Positions 26,903 to 35,248 of a stretch of 64,000 bases of DNA are shown one piece after another (within the stretch, counting starts at the first letter, position 1; the number at the start of each line of letters is the position of its first letter). The stretch comes from JAKPQD01 sp029572965 (GTDB taxonomy: Bacteria > Bacteroidota > Bacteroidia > Bacteroidales > DTGW01): assembly GCA_035374585.1 (NCBI GenBank), contig DAOSPF010000008.1, positions 7,252 to 71,251 on the forward strand, read 5' to 3'. The position numbers were made by a program, and so were the translations under genes. The notes under the pieces were generated by a model. The model was given only the letters and a program-made list of their open reading frames with translations. It was not told the origin of the DNA and did no database searches.

Positions 26903-26924
26903 AACAAATTAAAAACTCTTACGA

Positions 26925-27572
26925 ATGAAAAAAGACTACAATACCTCGCGAAAAAAATTAGCATTGCCAGAATATGGCAGACATATACATTTATTAGTTG
27001 ACCACATTAAAAATATTGCTGATAGAGATGAACGGAACCGAGCAGCCCAAGAATTAATCAACATTATGGGCAATCTCAACCCGCAATTACGCGATGTGGC
27101 TGATTTTAAACATAAACTTTGGGATCATTTATACGTAATTGCCAATTTTGAATTAGATATAGACTCGCCTTATCCTGTTCCCACTCGAGAATCTTTAAAC
27201 ACTAAACCCCGCAAGGTATCTTATCCCCAAACCTCCATCAAATACAAGCATTATGGCAAAATTACTGAACAAATAGCTAAAAGTGTTGCCAATTTTGAAG
27301 AAGGGGCAATGAAAGATGCCTTGATAGAACAGCTTGCCAATATTATGAAAAAACAATACCTCACCTGGAACCGCGAATCGGTTAATGATGAAAGTATTTT
27401 CAAAGATTTATCAGAGCTTACAAAAGGAAAAATAAATATCCACCCGGACTCTTTAAAACTTTCAGAAACAAAAGCTATTCTTTCTCAAAAAAATAAAATG
27501 CACAACAAAAACAACCAACAAAACAACAAAAACCGCAACAATCACAATAAAAATAAAAACAAAAAAAACTGA
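26925..27572 (+). CDS. DUF4290 protein
   Basis: The protein has 215 residues and belongs to DUF4290, a family found in Bacteroidota with no known function. Its core is conserved: TSRKKLALPEYGRHIHLLVDHIKNI (seen at residues 6-30), AAQELINIMGNLNPQLRDV and HKLWDHLYVIANFELDIDSPYP. It is predicted cytoplasmic, mostly helical. The last ~25 residues are almost only Asn, Lys and His, a low-complexity basic tail that could bind nucleic acid. It lies 24 bases before murA and is probably co-transcribed with it. Confidence 0.9.
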   Translation: MKKDYNTSRKKLALPEYGRHIHLLVDHIKNIADRDERNRAAQELINIMGNLNPQLRDVADFKHKLWDHLYVIANFELDIDSPYPVPTRESLNTKPRKVSYPQTSIKYKHYGKITEQIAKSVANFEEGAMKDALIEQLANIMKKQYLTWNRESVNDESIFKDLSELTKGKINIHPDSLKLSETKAILSQKNKMHNKNNQQNNKNRNNHNKNKNKKN

Positions 27573-27596
27573 GACTAACCCTTTCATTTTTATCTG

Positions 27597-28901
27597 ATGG
27601 CAATCTTTGAAGTACATGGAGGAAAGCAGCTTAAAGGAGTTTTAAAGCCCCAGGGTGCAAAAAACGAAGCTTTACAGGTTATTTGTGCTTGTCTGCTCAC
27701 CGAACAAAAGGTTTACATTAATAACATCCCCGATATCCGGGATGTTAACATACTTATAGATATCTTAAAGTCACTTGGTGTTGAAGTTGTCAAAACTAAA
27801 GAATACGAATATAGCTTTGATGCCTCAAAAGTTTACATAGACTATTTAAAAACAGAAGACTTTCGTAAAAAAGCTGCCAGCCTTAGAGGTTCTATTATGA
27901 TTATAGGCCCGTTATTGGCCCGTTTTGGCATTGGTTATATGCCAAAGCCTGGCGGCGATATGATTGGCCGCCGCCGTTTGGATACTCACTTTATCGGATT
28001 TGAACAACTTGGTGCAAATTTCGATTTCGATGCCGAAAATAACATATATTCTGTTAAGGCAGATAAACTCAAAGGGACATATATGTTGCTTGACGAAGCT
28101 TCTGTTACCGGTACTGCCAATATTATTATGGCTTCTGTACTGGCAAGTGGTACAACAACTATATACAACGCTGCTTGCGAACCATATATACAGCAACTCT
28201 GCAAAATGCTAAATAGTATGGGAGCAAAAATTACAGGCATAGGTTCAAACCTGCTAAATATTGAAGGAGTCAACAACTTGCATGGGTGTAACCATAATAT
28301 ATTGCCTGATATGATTGAAATTGGCAGTTTTATTGGACTTGCCGCCATGACCCAATCTGAAATCACAATTAAAGACGTTTCGTACGAAAACCTGGGCATT
28401 ATTCCTAATGCCTTTAGCCGATTGGGAATAACGCTTGAACGAAAAAACGATGATATATTTATTCCTGCACAAAAGGAATATACAATTGATACATTTATTG
28501 ATGGTTCTATTCTTACTATTGCCGATGCCCCATGGCCAGGGCTTACCCCGGACCTGCTCAGTGTATTCCTTGTAGTAGCTACAAAAGCAAAGGGCAGTGT
28601 ACTTATTCACCAGAAAATGTTTGAAAGCCGTTTGTTTTTTGTTGACAAACTAATAGATATGGGTGCCCAGATTATCCTTTGCGACCCCCACCGGGCAACA
28701 GTAATAGGGATGGGTAACGAACATAAACTCCGCCCTACTACCATGAGCTCTCCAGATATCAGGGCAGGAGTAGCATTGCTTATTGCAGCCTTATCTGCAA
28801 ATGGCAAAAGTACTATTCATAACATCGAACAAATAGACCGTGGATACTACAAAATAGATGAACGGCTTAATGCTATTGGAGCTGAAATTATCAGAAAATA
28901 A
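27597..28901 (+). CDS. murA: UDP-N-acetylglucosamine 1-carboxyvinyltransferase, Asp-type active site
   Basis: MurA catalyses the first committed step of peptidoglycan synthesis, transfer of enolpyruvate to UDP-GlcNAc. The 434-residue length is normal. Motifs: PQGAKNEALQVI with the conserved Lys-Asn near residues 19-30, RGSIMIIGPLLARFG, and PKPGGDMIGRRRLDTHF. In that motif the residue equivalent to E. coli Cys115 is Asp121. Asp at this position is known from fosfomycin-resistant MurA of other bacteria and is common in Bacteroidota. No second murA copy is in the window. Confidence 0.95.
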   Translation: MAIFEVHGGKQLKGVLKPQGAKNEALQVICACLLTEQKVYINNIPDIRDVNILIDILKSLGVEVVKTKEYEYSFDASKVYIDYLKTEDFRKKAASLRGSIMIIGPLLARFGIGYMPKPGGDMIGRRRLDTHFIGFEQLGANFDFDAENNIYSVKADKLKGTYMLLDEASVTGTANIIMASVLASGTTTIYNAACEPYIQQLCKMLNSMGAKITGIGSNLLNIEGVNNLHGCNHNILPDMIEIGSFIGLAAMTQSEITIKDVSYENLGIIPNAFSRLGITLERKNDDIFIPAQKEYTIDTFIDGSILTIADAPWPGLTPDLLSVFLVVATKAKGSVLIHQKMFESRLFFVDKLIDMGAQIILCDPHRATVIGMGNEHKLRPTTMSSPDIRAGVALLIAALSANGKSTIHNIEQIDRGYYKIDERLNAIGAEIIRK

Positions 28902-28950
28902 AAATAATTGAAGAATTAGCCAATAGTAATACTACTGCATTTAATCCCAA

Positions 28951-28977
28951 ATTAAGCATTAAAAATGCTTAATCGAA
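28951..28977. repeat. Short palindrome, AAAAATGCTTAATCGA type
   Basis: ATTAAGCATT and AATGCTTAAT form a stem downstream of murA. The 17-base TAAAAATGCTTAATCGA recurs at about 59244-59260 (same strand). Confidence 0.55.
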
Positions 28978-29027
28978 TCGTCTAACTGACGTTAGCTATA
29001 GGCTTTTGCCCAACAAGAAAATAACAC

Positions 29028-29057
29028 AAAAAAAGCCCCGGCAGACCAGGGCTTTTC
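29028..29057 (-). terminator. Terminator of the rpsF-rpsR-rplI operon
   Basis: AAAAGCCC (29031-29038) pairs with GGGCTTTT (29049-29056); on the minus strand the stem is followed by a T run. It lies 26 bases after the rplI stop. Confidence 0.8.
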
Positions 29058-29082
29058 TTATATAGTAAGTTGTTAAACAAAC

Positions 29083-29529
29083 TTATTCTGAAACAATCTC
29101 AAAAGCTATCTCAACGCTAACTTCTTTGTGAAGTTTTACTTTAGCAGTATAGTTGCCAACTTCTTTAATGATATCTTCTTTAATAAGAATGTTTTTCCTG
29201 TCAACGTTAAAACCTTGAGCAGCTAAAGCTTCAGCAATTTGAATGGTATTAACCGAACCAAATATTTTGCCTTTTGAACTTGTTTTAGCCCCAATAGTAA
29301 GTTTCAAACCTTCCATTTTTTTAGCCAACTGTGTAGCTTCTTCTTTTACTTTAGCTTCTTTATGAGCTCGCTGCCTGATATTTTCAGCAAGAATTTTCTT
29401 GGCCGATTCGGTGGCAACAATAGCCATTCCGTTAGGAATAAGATAGTTACGAGCGTAACCGTTTTTTACGTTTACGATATCGTCTTTGCTTCCTACGTTT
29501 ATTACTTCTTGTGTAAGTATAATTTCCAT
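29083..29529 (-). CDS. rplI: Large ribosomal subunit protein bL9
   Basis: bL9 binds 23S rRNA near the L1 stalk. The 148 residues show the standard form: N-terminal domain (MEIILTQEVINVGSKDDIVNVKNGYARNYLIP), a long connecting helix (KEAKVKEEATQLAKKMEGLK) and the C-terminal domain (SSKGKIFGSVNTIQIAEAL). It is the third gene of the rpsF-rpsR-rplI operon, 19 bases after rpsR. Confidence 0.97.
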   Translation of the reverse strand: MEIILTQEVINVGSKDDIVNVKNGYARNYLIPNGMAIVATESAKKILAENIRQRAHKEAKVKEEATQLAKKMEGLKLTIGAKTSSKGKIFGSVNTIQIAEALAAQGFNVDRKNILIKEDIIKEVGNYTAKVKLHKEVSVEIAFEIVSE

Positions 29530-29548
29530 GGTACAATTTCCTCCAATA

Positions 29549-29818
29549 TTATTTTAACATATCGGTTACATAAGGCAATAAAGCAAGGTGACGTGCTCTT
29601 TTAATAGCAGTTGCCACTTTACGCTGGTACTTTAATGAAGTTCCCGTAAGGCGCCTTGGCAATATCTTTCCTTGTTCGTTCAAAAATTTCTTTAAAAATT
29701 CTGGATCTTTGTAATCAATATATTTGATTTTATTTTTTTTGAAACGGCAATATTTTTTCTTTTTGATTTCTACCGTTGGGGGCGTCAGGTATCTAATTTC
29801 TGATTGATTTGTTGACAT
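29549..29818 (-). CDS. rpsR: Small ribosomal subunit protein bS18
   Basis: bS18 pairs with bS6 in the platform of the 30S subunit. The 89 residues end with the family signature RRLTGTSLKYQRKVATAIKRARHLALLPY. The N-terminus KKKYCRFKKNKIKYIDYKD is the basic Bacteroidota form. It lies 3 bases after rpsF. Confidence 0.97.
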   Translation of the reverse strand: MSTNQSEIRYLTPPTVEIKKKKYCRFKKNKIKYIDYKDPEFLKKFLNEQGKILPRRLTGTSLKYQRKVATAIKRARHLALLPYVTDMLK

Positions 29819-29821
29819 AGC

Positions 29822-30172
29822 TTATTCCTCCACTTTTATAGGTTCTTTCATACTTCTTTTTTTGTTACTGTATTCAACAGCATATTTATCCATTGCAAAT
29901 GTCAAAAAACGAATTACTCGTTCATCACGACGGAATTCTGTTTCTAATTTTGCAATAAGCGCAGGCTCGGCTTTAAACTCTATAAGGTTATAAAAGCCGG
30001 TAGATTTTTTTTGAATTGGGTAAGCCAGTTTTTTCAATCCCCAATCTTCGCTATGTACAATTTCTGCACCATGTTCGGTCAGAAAACTTTTGAATTTGTT
30101 AACCGCTTCCTTCATCTGTGGCTCAGACAAAACGGGAGTTACAATGAAAACGGTTTCATACTGTTTTAACAT
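29822..30172 (-). CDS. rpsF: Small ribosomal subunit protein bS6
   Basis: bS6 is the partner of bS18. The 116 residues show YETVFIVTPVLSEPQMKEAV, EDWGLKKLAYPIQKKSTGFY and FRRDERVIRFLTFAMDKYA. It is the first gene of the operon and is preceded by a good promoter at 30209-30239. The C-terminus (NKKRSMKEPIKVEE) is the usual variable tail. Confidence 0.97.
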   Translation of the reverse strand: MLKQYETVFIVTPVLSEPQMKEAVNKFKSFLTEHGAEIVHSEDWGLKKLAYPIQKKSTGFYNLIEFKAEPALIAKLETEFRRDERVIRFLTFAMDKYAVEYSNKKRSMKEPIKVEE

Positions 30173-30208
30173 ACTCGTTTGTTTTTAAATTAAAATTAAT
30201 TTGGAGCG

Positions 30209-30239
30209 CAAAAGTAAAAACTTTTTACTGAAAACCAAA
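30209..30239 (-). promoter_or_regulatory. Promoter of rpsF-rpsR-rplI
   Basis: On the minus strand, TTTG (complement of 30236-30239) and TACTTTTG (complement of 30209-30216) are 19 bases apart, matching the Bacteroidota consensus. The rpsF start lies 36 bases downstream. Confidence 0.75.
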
Positions 30240-30268
30240 AGATTGCAAGGTAAAATTTAGCCATTACT

Positions 30269-32389
30269 TTATTTTGCAGGGCCCTTAGGATATTCAATGC
30301 GAAAATGGTAAATAGTTCTTAAACGCTGCTTCAGCGTTTTTTTAATTATCTCAATATCTCTGAAAGTAAGATCGGCATCGACCAGTTGCTCATCGGCAAT
30401 TAAGCCGTTAACAATAACATCAACCATATTGTTGATTTCAGCTTCTGAATAGTGCTTAAGACTACGGGTCGCAGCTTCTACACTATCAGCAATCATCACT
30501 ACTGCCATTTCGCGGCTAAATGGTTTTGGGCCCGGGTATTTAAACTGTTTTATATCTACCTCCGTCCCAGGATTTTGATTTAAGTACGAACGATAAAAGT
30601 AATGGGCCAGTGATGTTCCGTGATGAGTTTTTATAAAATCCGTTATTTGAGCAGGAAGATGAAACTTTTCGGCCAGCTCAACACCTTTTGTCACATGGCT
30701 GATGATTATTTTTGCACTTTCTTCAAATGCAAGGCTTTCATGAGGGTTCACCTCATCCGAAAGGTTTTCGATAAAATATGCAGGGTTGTGTATTTTGCCA
30801 ATGTCATGATAAAGAGCCCCCGCCCTTACCAACAATACATTTCCGCCAATCTTAAAGATAGCTTCTTCGCTAAGATTGGCAACCTGCAACGAATGCTGAA
30901 ATGTACCCGGCGTAACTTCGGCCATTTTGCGAAGCAGAATTTGATTGGTATCAGACAATTCAAGCAATGTTGCATCTGAAACATACCCAAATATTTTTTC
31001 AAATATATATATAAGCGGTAACGCCGAAAGCATTAACAGCCCATTACCGGCAAAATACAATAAATTATCTGTATTGATATTGGCTAATGAACCTTCCTGA
31101 TATAAAGTAAGGCCAACATAAGTCAAAGATAAGGTAAGCGTTTGCCAAATAGCCGAAAAAAACATACGGTTTCGTTTGTATGTATTGCTTAAACTAAGAA
31201 CAATAACAGCACCGGCCAATATATTAAGCATAACAAACTCGAAGCTGTTGGGCGCCCAAAAACCAAAAAGTATAATAACCAAACAATGAATATAAAGTGC
31301 CAGTTTTGAATCAAAAAAAGTCTTTAATAACACCGGAATAATAGCCAAAGGAATCATGTATAACCCGCCCGGTCGGTGTTTAATAATCAAACTGGTTATT
31401 AGCCCAAAAACTATGATGATGGTATAAATAAAAGCCAGGTTTTTGTTCGAGCGCCAAACTTGTCTTTTCAATTTCGAGATAAACACATTAATAAGAACAA
31501 TGAATGTTAAAACAATAATTGTCTGGCCCAATAATATAAAAATATAATTGGCCGAGAAACCCATACGCTGTTCGTATTCCTTTTTTACAGATTCTAAAAC
31601 TTTGTGGTGACGCGGAGTAACAATATCACCGGTAAATATTATCCTTTCGCCCGAAAGTATCATGCCTTGCGTCAACGAAATATTAGACAAGGCCTGTTCT
31701 TTGACCTTTTCTGAAGTAACGGCATCATAAAAAAGATTGGGGATGATATATTTTTCAATTTTTAAACTTTTTAAAAAATTAAAAGGAGAATTTCCATCAG
31801 TAAAAGCAACCTGGTCAGAAAACTTAACCAACTCCTGAAAAATATGCTCATAAGCACTTTTAGGCGTAAACAAGGTATTAGCATCAACATCTTCTGCCTC
31901 ATTGTCTCGTATAATAGCAATAGTTGATGATTGGTGCAAAATAGAAGCCCCCTCGTCCGGGATATTGACTATACCTTTAGAATAGACAGTATCTAAAAGT
32001 TCCTTCAATAACTCCTCCAACTGTTTTCTGACAACTGTGTCTCTGGCCCACCCTTCATTGATATATTGAAGCTTTTTGGTAAAAGCTTGCCAAAACTGTT
32101 CTCTCTTTTCCTGGCCTATTTTTGGGTTAAAAGTAAAATATGGAATAAAATGCTTAGAAATACTATCTTTTTCGTACGAAAGTTCTTCATCGGTCTTATA
32201 TACAGGCACATCAAAAGGAGCTACAAGCACCTGGTGCATCCATGGTTTTCCTTTTTGATATTCATATTTAAACTTTCCTTTATGAGGGAACAAAATGACC
32301 AATAACAGGACCGAAACTGAAAAAATAACCCAAAAAACCCGAAAATCTTCCCAGTCTATATTAAATTTTATCCTTTTTAGCCTCAACAT
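30269..32389 (-). CDS. PgpH-like 7TM-HD phosphohydrolase
   Basis: This 706-residue membrane protein has the 7TMR-HDED arrangement: one N-terminal helix (~16-36), a large extracytoplasmic region with the 7TMR-HDED repeats (to ~290), seven transmembrane helices (~293-470) and a cytoplasmic HD domain with RAGALYHDIGKI (His-Asp at ~528-529), then HVTKGVELAEKFHLP and TDFIKTHHG. Family members such as PgpH hydrolyse cyclic di-AMP. Substrate and signal here are inferred from family. It is divergent from the NlpC/P60 gene. Confidence 0.9.
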   Translation of the reverse strand: MLRLKRIKFNIDWEDFRVFWVIFSVSVLLLVILFPHKGKFKYEYQKGKPWMHQVLVAPFDVPVYKTDEELSYEKDSISKHFIPYFTFNPKIGQEKREQFWQAFTKKLQYINEGWARDTVVRKQLEELLKELLDTVYSKGIVNIPDEGASILHQSSTIAIIRDNEAEDVDANTLFTPKSAYEHIFQELVKFSDQVAFTDGNSPFNFLKSLKIEKYIIPNLFYDAVTSEKVKEQALSNISLTQGMILSGERIIFTGDIVTPRHHKVLESVKKEYEQRMGFSANYIFILLGQTIIVLTFIVLINVFISKLKRQVWRSNKNLAFIYTIIIVFGLITSLIIKHRPGGLYMIPLAIIPVLLKTFFDSKLALYIHCLVIILFGFWAPNSFEFVMLNILAGAVIVLSLSNTYKRNRMFFSAIWQTLTLSLTYVGLTLYQEGSLANINTDNLLYFAGNGLLMLSALPLIYIFEKIFGYVSDATLLELSDTNQILLRKMAEVTPGTFQHSLQVANLSEEAIFKIGGNVLLVRAGALYHDIGKIHNPAYFIENLSDEVNPHESLAFEESAKIIISHVTKGVELAEKFHLPAQITDFIKTHHGTSLAHYFYRSYLNQNPGTEVDIKQFKYPGPKPFSREMAVVMIADSVEAATRSLKHYSEAEINNMVDVIVNGLIADEQLVDADLTFRDIEIIKKTLKQRLRTIYHFRIEYPKGPAK

Positions 32390-32513
32390 GAATGTTTTTT
32401 TATGTTTTTTTCAAAAAACTTATTTATTTTGAAAAATAGGTTTTAAAAAGTATTTTACCTAAATAAACCATCAAAGAAACAAAAAGTTTTTCACACTAAA
32501 AATAAACTAAAAG

Positions 32514-33302
32514 ATGAATATTCCAACAAACGCTATTTGTACATTGCCCTACATCGCAGTAAGAAAAGACCCTTCAGAAACTTCAGAAATGATATCACAG
32601 CTACTATTTGGAGAAATATATACCGTATCTGACATTCAGCAAAAATGGGCCAAAGTGGTGAATCAAACCGACAACTACACCGGATGGTGCGATGCAAAGC
32701 TCATTAAAGCGCTAAGCAAAGAGCAGGTTATTGAGTTGCAAAACATGAAAAAAGTGGTGGTTGGGCAAAAATGGCTTGATATACATATCAGTTGTTTTGA
32801 TACTTCTATTACAATCTCGGCAGGAAGTATTCTTTATCAAAAACAGCCAGGACAGTTTTCTATCAATGGAGAGAACTGCAATGTATCAACAAATGTAATT
32901 GAGAACTATGCAAATACAATAGACACAGTAATCTATACGGCAAAAAGCCTATTAAACACTCCATACTTATGGGGAGGACGCTCGGCATACGGCATCGATT
33001 GCTCTGGTTTGGTACAAACATGTTTCAGGGTTGCCGGAAAAACCTTGCCCCGCGATGCTTCACAACAAATTTACGAAGGGAATACGGTGAGTTCACTTCA
33101 AGATGCTCAAAAAGGCGATTTGGCTTTTTTCTGCAATGAAAAAGGAAGTGTTTGCCACGTAGGCATTCTTTTGTCCAACAATCAGATAATCCACGCTTCG
33201 GGCTTTGTAAAAATTGACAGCATTGACATTCAGGGAATTTTTGACAAAAACAAAGACCAATACACTCATCACCTGTGTGCTATTAAAAGAGTTACTTTAT
33301 AG
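32514..33302 (+). CDS. NlpC/P60 cysteine peptidase with SH3-like domain
   Basis: The protein has 262 residues: a bacterial SH3-like region (~10-80, with YTVSDIQQKWAKVVNQ and YTGWCDAKLI) and a C-terminal NlpC/P60 domain. The catalytic residues are Cys163 in YGIDCSGLV, His215 in VCHVGILL and His227 in IIHASG. The lack of a signal peptide and the domain order resemble YkfC-type gamma-D-glutamyl-diamino acid endopeptidases, which recycle peptidoglycan peptides in the cytoplasm. That specific role is inferred. It is transcribed toward the mutarotase gene. Confidence 0.88.
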   Translation: MNIPTNAICTLPYIAVRKDPSETSEMISQLLFGEIYTVSDIQQKWAKVVNQTDNYTGWCDAKLIKALSKEQVIELQNMKKVVVGQKWLDIHISCFDTSITISAGSILYQKQPGQFSINGENCNVSTNVIENYANTIDTVIYTAKSLLNTPYLWGGRSAYGIDCSGLVQTCFRVAGKTLPRDASQQIYEGNTVSSLQDAQKGDLAFFCNEKGSVCHVGILLSNNQIIHASGFVKIDSIDIQGIFDKNKDQYTHHLCAIKRVTL

Positions 33303-33328
33303 TTTGACATTGTTTTAGCAGAAAAACC

Positions 33329-33336
33329 TATTTTTG
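33329..33336 (+). promoter_or_regulatory. Putative -7 box of the mutarotase gene
   Basis: TATTTTTG matches TAnnTTTG 20 bases before the ATG at 33357. A TTTG at 33303-33306 is 22 bases upstream, slightly too far. Confidence 0.45.
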
Positions 33337-33356
33337 CTAAATATTAATGTTCAATC

Positions 33357-34259
33357 ATGGTTCAGTCGCTAAACAATAAATTTGCCCCCAGGGGAAACAT
33401 CTTTTTCAAATCAGGTAAAGGCGGGCATGTGTATGCCAAAATCGACAATCGGTTTGCTGCCTGTGAGGTGTCGTTGTACGGTGCGCAGGTGCTTTCTTTT
33501 GAGCCGCATGGCGAGCCTGATATTATTTGGCTAAGCAAAAAAAGCCATTACGATAAAGGAAAAGCCATCAGAGGTGGAATACCTGTTTGTTTCCCTTGGT
33601 TTGGCCCGCATGCCGAGGAAAAAACATATCCTCAGCATGGATTTGCCAGGCTTATTGACTGGCAAGTTGAAAACGTCAACAACAATCCTGACGGGACCAC
33701 TTATATCGCCTTATACCTCTGTCAAAACGATTTTACAAAAACTTACTGGCCTTATGATTTTGAAGCAAGGGTGATTATTACTGTGGGTGAGCAACTGAAG
33801 GTTGAACTGAAGGTTACCAATACCGGAACTGAAGAATTTTCTTATACAGATGCCCTTCATACTTACTTTCATGTGAGCAACATAGAAGACATTTGCGTAG
33901 AAGGATTGATGAACGCTAAGTTTTATAATGGCCCCGGCGCTACACAGCTTGAGGCCCAGAATGTAGAACAACTTACTATTACTAAAGAAGAAAACCGCCG
34001 ATATATTGGGCATTCTGGAGCATGCTCCTTCATCGACAATGGATACAACCGAAAGATTACCATTGAAAAAACCGGCAGCAACACAACCGTTTTGTGGAAT
34101 CCCTGGGCGGATACGATTAAAACTATGGGCGACATGCCTTCTGATGGCTATAAAAACATGCTTTGCATTGAACCCGCCAATGCTTTTAATGATATTATCG
34201 CCCTTAAAGCCGGAGAGTCGCACACACTATCAACAATTATTGGTTATTCAAAATATTGA
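33357..34259 (+). CDS. Glucose-6-phosphate 1-epimerase-like (YeaD-type mutarotase)
   Basis: The protein has 300 residues of the aldose-1-epimerase fold, of the D-hexose-6-phosphate mutarotase branch. Visible signature: KAIRGGIPVCFPWFGPH (~63-79), PQHGFARLIDWQVE with the catalytic histidine, LHTYFHVSNI with the second histidine, and the C-terminal glutamate in MLCIEPANA. This cytoplasmic enzyme interconverts the anomers of glucose 6-phosphate. The next gene lies on the other strand, 357 bases away. Confidence 0.9.
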   Translation: MVQSLNNKFAPRGNIFFKSGKGGHVYAKIDNRFAACEVSLYGAQVLSFEPHGEPDIIWLSKKSHYDKGKAIRGGIPVCFPWFGPHAEEKTYPQHGFARLIDWQVENVNNNPDGTTYIALYLCQNDFTKTYWPYDFEARVIITVGEQLKVELKVTNTGTEEFSYTDALHTYFHVSNIEDICVEGLMNAKFYNGPGATQLEAQNVEQLTITKEENRRYIGHSGACSFIDNGYNRKITIEKTGSNTTVLWNPWADTIKTMGDMPSDGYKNMLCIEPANAFNDIIALKAGESHTLSTIIGYSKY

Positions 34260-34615
34260 GATTGGATAAACAGTTTTTATAAAAACCATTTTAACATTAT
34301 TTGTCAAAAAACATGAGACTGTGTAAAAAGTAAATCACGCAGCCTCTATCCAACTGCTACGACCATCACCAAAAATTTAAACAGATAATGTTGTTAGATA
34401 ACTTTAATCAACAACTGTGTTTTTAATATTTGCCCAAGAAGTTTTCAAAACCATGTCCTTTAAGTTTACGGCAGTCACGAGTATGGCCAGTAACAAATTG
34501 TGAGCTGCGCCTGTATCTTACCCCCGTGACCAACCCTGATGCGGAGTAGAATGTCCCAAACTCGCACTTCCTTCACCATTGGCTATACACGATGTTGGCA
34601 GTATGAAACTCTTTA
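34260..34615. other. Intergenic region at the edge of the restriction-modification island
   Basis: About 356 bases without a gene. A weak hairpin GAGACTGTGT/ACGCAGCCTC lies at 34315-34346. The stretch from ~34440 to 34600 is more GC-rich than its surroundings, but I cannot match it to an element. Confidence 0.4.
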
Positions 34616-35248
34616 TCAAGCATTTAACCTTTCAATTTCTTTTTTAATATCCTCGATAACTTCTTTATTTTTAATCTCCTTTCTTTCTCCAACTTTCTCT
34701 GAAAAAAGATAAAATACTTTACCTCCAAAGACTTCGGTAAATTTCAGATGTGTGTCACCTTGAATGTTGTATTCTTTAAATATTTCAGGTAACTGTATCC
34801 CACTATTTACAGGCTTTATTTGAAGTCCAATATATTTCTCTTTTACTTGTATAAAAAAATCAACATTGAATAATCTGTCCCATTCGTCAGGTGCTGGTTG
34901 AATTTTAATGTTTAATATTTTTTGTAACTGACCATAAATTGTTTGTATTTCTGTCATGTAACCATCAAAAGTTCGGTCAATTACAAGTTGCATCATGTAA
35001 TCAATACAATCTTGTTCAGAAACTTCTGCAACTTCTGACTGGATTACTTCAGTAATTTTAACATACAGTTTCTTTCCTAATTCAACAATATGTTCTTTGG
35101 GTTTTACATTTTTGAAGTAATATTCACGCCATTCATCAAGTGTTTTCGGCGAACATTTTCTTATTGATTCTGATGTTGGTCCAACATTTCTTTTAAAATT
35201 AAGTTGGAAGCGATTCATCGCACTGTTTAAAATCCATTCTTTAGCCAT
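34616..35248 (-). CDS. MjaI-family type II restriction endonuclease
   Basis: I assign this 210-residue protein to the RE_MjaI family from its N-terminus (KEWILNSAMNRFQLNFKRNVG, CSPKTLDEWREYYFKNV), which resembles members I know. The founding member M. jannaschii MjaI cuts CTAG. A possible PD-(D/E)xK core is in EWDRLFNVDFFIQVKEKYIGLQIKPV (~125-150), with DFFIQVKEKYIGLQIK as the candidate D-x(n)-QxK. It starts inside the last 8 bases of the methyltransferase gene, so the two are co-translated. Specificity is inferred from family only. Confidence 0.75.
   Translation of the reverse strand: MAKEWILNSAMNRFQLNFKRNVGPTSESIRKCSPKTLDEWREYYFKNVKPKEHIVELGKKLYVKITEVIQSEVAEVSEQDCIDYMMQLVIDRTFDGYMTEIQTIYGQLQKILNIKIQPAPDEWDRLFNVDFFIQVKEKYIGLQIKPVNSGIQLPEIFKEYNIQGDTHLKFTEVFGGKVFYLFSEKVGERKEIKNKEVIEDIKKEIERLNA

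Larger units (their letters stand above)
26607..26924. other. Intergenic region with two copies of the AAACGAGCATG repeat
   Basis: This 318-base stretch holds repeat copies at 26613-26692 and 26757-26870 and a -7 box TAGATTTG at 26895-26902. I see no gene. Confidence 0.6.

Noticed and set aside
34315..34346. IS end beside the restriction-modification genes
   Set aside because: GAGACTGTGT/ACGCAGCCTC is an imperfect short inverted repeat; without a matching right end or target duplication it is only a weak hairpin.
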